DNA of 8,860 nucleotides, taken from assembly GCA_937889485.1 (NCBI GenBank), contig CALAPG010000015.1:1-8860 (forward strand). Direction: 5' to 3'. This document shows, piece after piece, positions 7,165 through 8,860 of this stretch. This DNA is from an uncultured Moraxella sp. (lineage in GTDB: Bacteria > Pseudomonadota > Gammaproteobacteria > Pseudomonadales > Moraxellaceae). A model generated the notes under the pieces. It searched no databases and was not told the DNA's origin. It worked only from the letters and a program-made list of their open reading frames with translations. Both the position numbers and the translations under genes were made by a program. The number at the start of each line of letters is the position of its first letter. The first letter of the stretch is position 1.

Positions 7165-8790
7165 ATGAAAGAAGAACTTTTAATCAATATCAGCCCCACT
7201 GAAAGCCGAGTGGCGGTGCTTGAAGATGGTGTTTTAAACGAAATATTTATTGAGCGGCACAGTAAACTTGGCTCAGTGGGCAACATTTATCTGGGCACCG
7301 TGGTGCGGGTATTACCTGGTATGCAAGCGGCGTTTATCGACATTGGTCAATCACGCACAGCATTTTTGCACGTCAATGACATGCAAGGCTCACGCCCAAA
7401 GCCCGCGCCCAAAAATCAAACCAGCAATCTACAAGACAAAACCCCCTCATTATTACAAAAAAACCAAACCGCCACGGACATCTCATTAGACACCGATAGC
7501 AAACTCAACGCGGTAGACAGCAATACCGCCACCTTGGCAATGACCACACCGTCCTATCAGCCCCCGCCAAGCGAGTTAATTGAAAATCGCCTTCATGAGG
7601 GGCAACGCATTTTGGTACAAGTCATCAAAGACCAACTAGGCAGTAAAGGCGCCAGACTCACCACCGATGTCTCCTTGCCCTCTCGCTACTTAGTTTATTT
7701 ACCCTTTGGCGAGCACATTGGCATCTCGCAGCGCATCGATGGTGATGAGCGAGAACGCCTCAAAACCCAACTCACTGAGCTATTACACCAAGTGAGCCTA
7801 CAAGGTGGGCTCATAGCCCGCACCGCCGCCGAAAACATTCCCCAGCCCAAACTTGAAGAAGATATTTATTATCTACTACAACTTTGGCGAATGGTACAGG
7901 CACGGCAGCAACAAATACCCAGCAATCGGCGATTTGAACTAATCTATCAAGATTTATCGCTGCCGCTACGTGCCATTCGCGACCTTATTGGCGAACAAAC
8001 AGAACGCGTCACCGTGGATAATGCCCGCGTGTTTGAAGGCATTCGCCAATTTTCCAAAGAATTTGTCCCTGCCATTTACCCGCGCATTCAATTATATGAA
8101 GGTGAACAGGCACTATTTGACGTTCACCGCGTCGAAGATGACCTAAAAGACGCTATCAATCGTCGGGTCAATCTTAAATCAGGGGGCTATCTCATCATTG
8201 ACCAAACCGAAGCCATGACCACCATTGACGTCAACACAGGCTCCTTTGTCGGTGGACGTTCGCTCGAAGACACCGTCTATAAAACCAATTTAGAGGCGAC
8301 CCACGCCATCGCCCGTCAACTAAGGCTGCGCAATCTTGGCGGCATCATTATTTTGGACTTTATCGACATGCAAGAGCAAGCGCACCGTGATGAAGTTTTA
8401 GCAAGCCTGCAAGAACAGCTCAAACGCGACTATGCCAAAACCAACATCAGCGAAGTATCGGCATTAGGGCTTATTGAAATGACGCGAAAACGCACCCGCG
8501 AAAGCTTGCAACAACAGCTTTGTGAGCCGTGCCCAACCTGTGGTGGCAAAGGTTTTGTCAAAAGTGCTGAAACGGTCTGCCTAGAAATTTTTCGTGAACT
8601 CATGCGCTGCGCCCGAGTATACAACACCCCAAAAAAATTTACCGTTGTCGCAAATAGCGGGGTGATTGAGCTGCTACAAAGCACAGAAGCGGACACCGTA
8701 GCCGAGTTTGAGTACCTACTAGGGCGCCCAATCAACCTAGACAGTGACAACCGCTACAACCAAGAACAATATGATATTTTGCTGGATTAG
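7165..8790 (+). CDS. rng: Ribonuclease G with S1-domain insertion
   Basis: RNase G is the RNase E paralogue that matures the 16S rRNA 5' end and degrades some mRNAs. It has 541 residues, against 489 in E. coli. The N-terminus MKEELLINISPTESRVAVLEDG and the C-terminus YNQEQYDILLD match the RNase G type rather than RNase E, and there is no scaffold tail. Seen: an S1 domain (about 36-170) interrupted by a low-complexity Q/T/S/P-rich insertion (about 75-137); 5' sensor R219/T220 (IARTAAEN); metal ligands D355 (TTIDVNTG) and D398 (ILDFIDM); Zn-link C456PTC459 with an extra C453. The core is conserved, so activity is expected. The gene follows the HAD gene on the same strand. In E. coli and Pseudomonas rng instead lies near maf/mreD (recalled), so this location is atypical. 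Confidence 0.96.
   Translation: MKEELLINISPTESRVAVLEDGVLNEIFIERHSKLGSVGNIYLGTVVRVLPGMQAAFIDIGQSRTAFLHVNDMQGSRPKPAPKNQTSNLQDKTPSLLQKNQTATDISLDTDSKLNAVDSNTATLAMTTPSYQPPPSELIENRLHEGQRILVQVIKDQLGSKGARLTTDVSLPSRYLVYLPFGEHIGISQRIDGDERERLKTQLTELLHQVSLQGGLIARTAAENIPQPKLEEDIYYLLQLWRMVQARQQQIPSNRRFELIYQDLSLPLRAIRDLIGEQTERVTVDNARVFEGIRQFSKEFVPAIYPRIQLYEGEQALFDVHRVEDDLKDAINRRVNLKSGGYLIIDQTEAMTTIDVNTGSFVGGRSLEDTVYKTNLEATHAIARQLRLRNLGGIIILDFIDMQEQAHRDEVLASLQEQLKRDYAKTNISEVSALGLIEMTRKRTRESLQQQLCEPCPTCGGKGFVKSAETVCLEIFRELMRCARVYNTPKKFTVVANSGVIELLQSTEADTVAEFEYLLGRPINLDSDNRYNQEQYDILLD
7387..7572 (+). other. Low-complexity insertion in the RNase G S1 domain
   Basis: This encodes residues 75-136 (from GSRPKPAPKN to PPPSE). 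From memory E. coli RNase G has about 30 residues between the AFLH strand and the GQ-L-VQV strand; here there are 76 (70-145). The insert is polar, lacks hydrophobic patches, and looks like an exposed disordered loop of the S1 barrel. Confidence 0.7.
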
Positions 8791-8793
8791 ACC

Positions 8794-8821
8794 TTGCAAT
8801 AATCAAAAAAATCGGTATAAT
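8794..8821 (+). promoter_or_regulatory. Putative sigma-70 promoter for a gene beyond the right edge
   Basis: A perfect TATAAT (8816-8821) is preceded after 16 bp by TTGCAA (8794-8799, 4/6). It starts 3 bp after the rng stop and points rightward. No terminator for rng is seen before it. An ATG at 8855-8857, 8 nt after AGGG (8843-8846), may open the next gene, but only two codons are visible. Confidence 0.6.
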
Positions 8822-8843
8822 ACAGCCCACTTAACTTATTGCA
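8795..8843. repeat. 8-bp inverted repeat bracketing the right-edge promoter
   Basis: TGCAATAA (8795-8802) and TTATTGCA (8836-8843) are exact reverse complements, 33 bp apart. One arm overlaps the -35 and the other covers about +8 to +15 of the presumed transcript. This could be a split operator or chance. Confidence 0.45.
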
Positions 8844-8860
8844 GGGCGACGAAGATGATT

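Noticed and set aside
1..8860. CRISPR array, tRNA/rRNA genes, insertion sequences, prophage or defence genes
   Set aside because: No regularly spaced repeats, cloverleaf-type sequences, transposase frames or phage-type genes were seen on either strand.

Overview
The window looks like a chromosomal housekeeping locus of a gammaproteobacterium, most likely Moraxellaceae (Moraxella/Psychrobacter/Acinetobacter relatives). This placement is inferred from three things: protein similarity recalled from memory, the divergent rne–rluC arrangement known from gammaproteobacteria, and the very long low-complexity RNase E tail. There are no phage, IS, CRISPR, tRNA or rRNA signatures. I see no wholly new system. 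The most unusual content is in the non-catalytic half of RNase E and in its leader.

Layout from left to right. At 1-527 (+) is the C-terminal part of a DUF808/YedI-type inner-membrane protein, cut by the window edge. A strong symmetrical hairpin with flanking A and T runs (575-606) follows. It probably terminates both this gene and the convergent rne. At 628-4554 (-) is rne, encoding a 1308-residue RNase E: a standard catalytic half of about 500 residues followed by about 800 residues of mostly disordered, degradosome-type scaffold. A 700-bp AT-rich intergenic region (4555-5254) holds the rne leader, with two adjacent hairpins whose loops are complementary, and a probable rluC promoter. At 5255-6331 (+) is rluC (23S rRNA pseudouridine synthase). 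It is followed after 49 bp by a HAD phosphatase-like gene (6381-7040), and after another 124 bp, with its own candidate promoter, by rng (7165-8790), a 541-residue RNase G with an insertion in its S1 domain. The last 70 bp carry a good -10 element inside an inverted repeat, apparently the promoter of a gene beyond the right edge.

The functional theme is RNA metabolism. RNase E and its paralogue RNase G (mRNA decay, rRNA and tRNA maturation) lie either side of the enzyme that modifies U955, U2504 and U2580 of 23S rRNA (E. coli numbering). RNase E would act as the membrane-bound degradosome hub. Its tail shows a candidate membrane anchor, arginine/lysine-rich RNA-binding patches, and two copies of an NDPR…GTVGxΦI module that may recruit partners.
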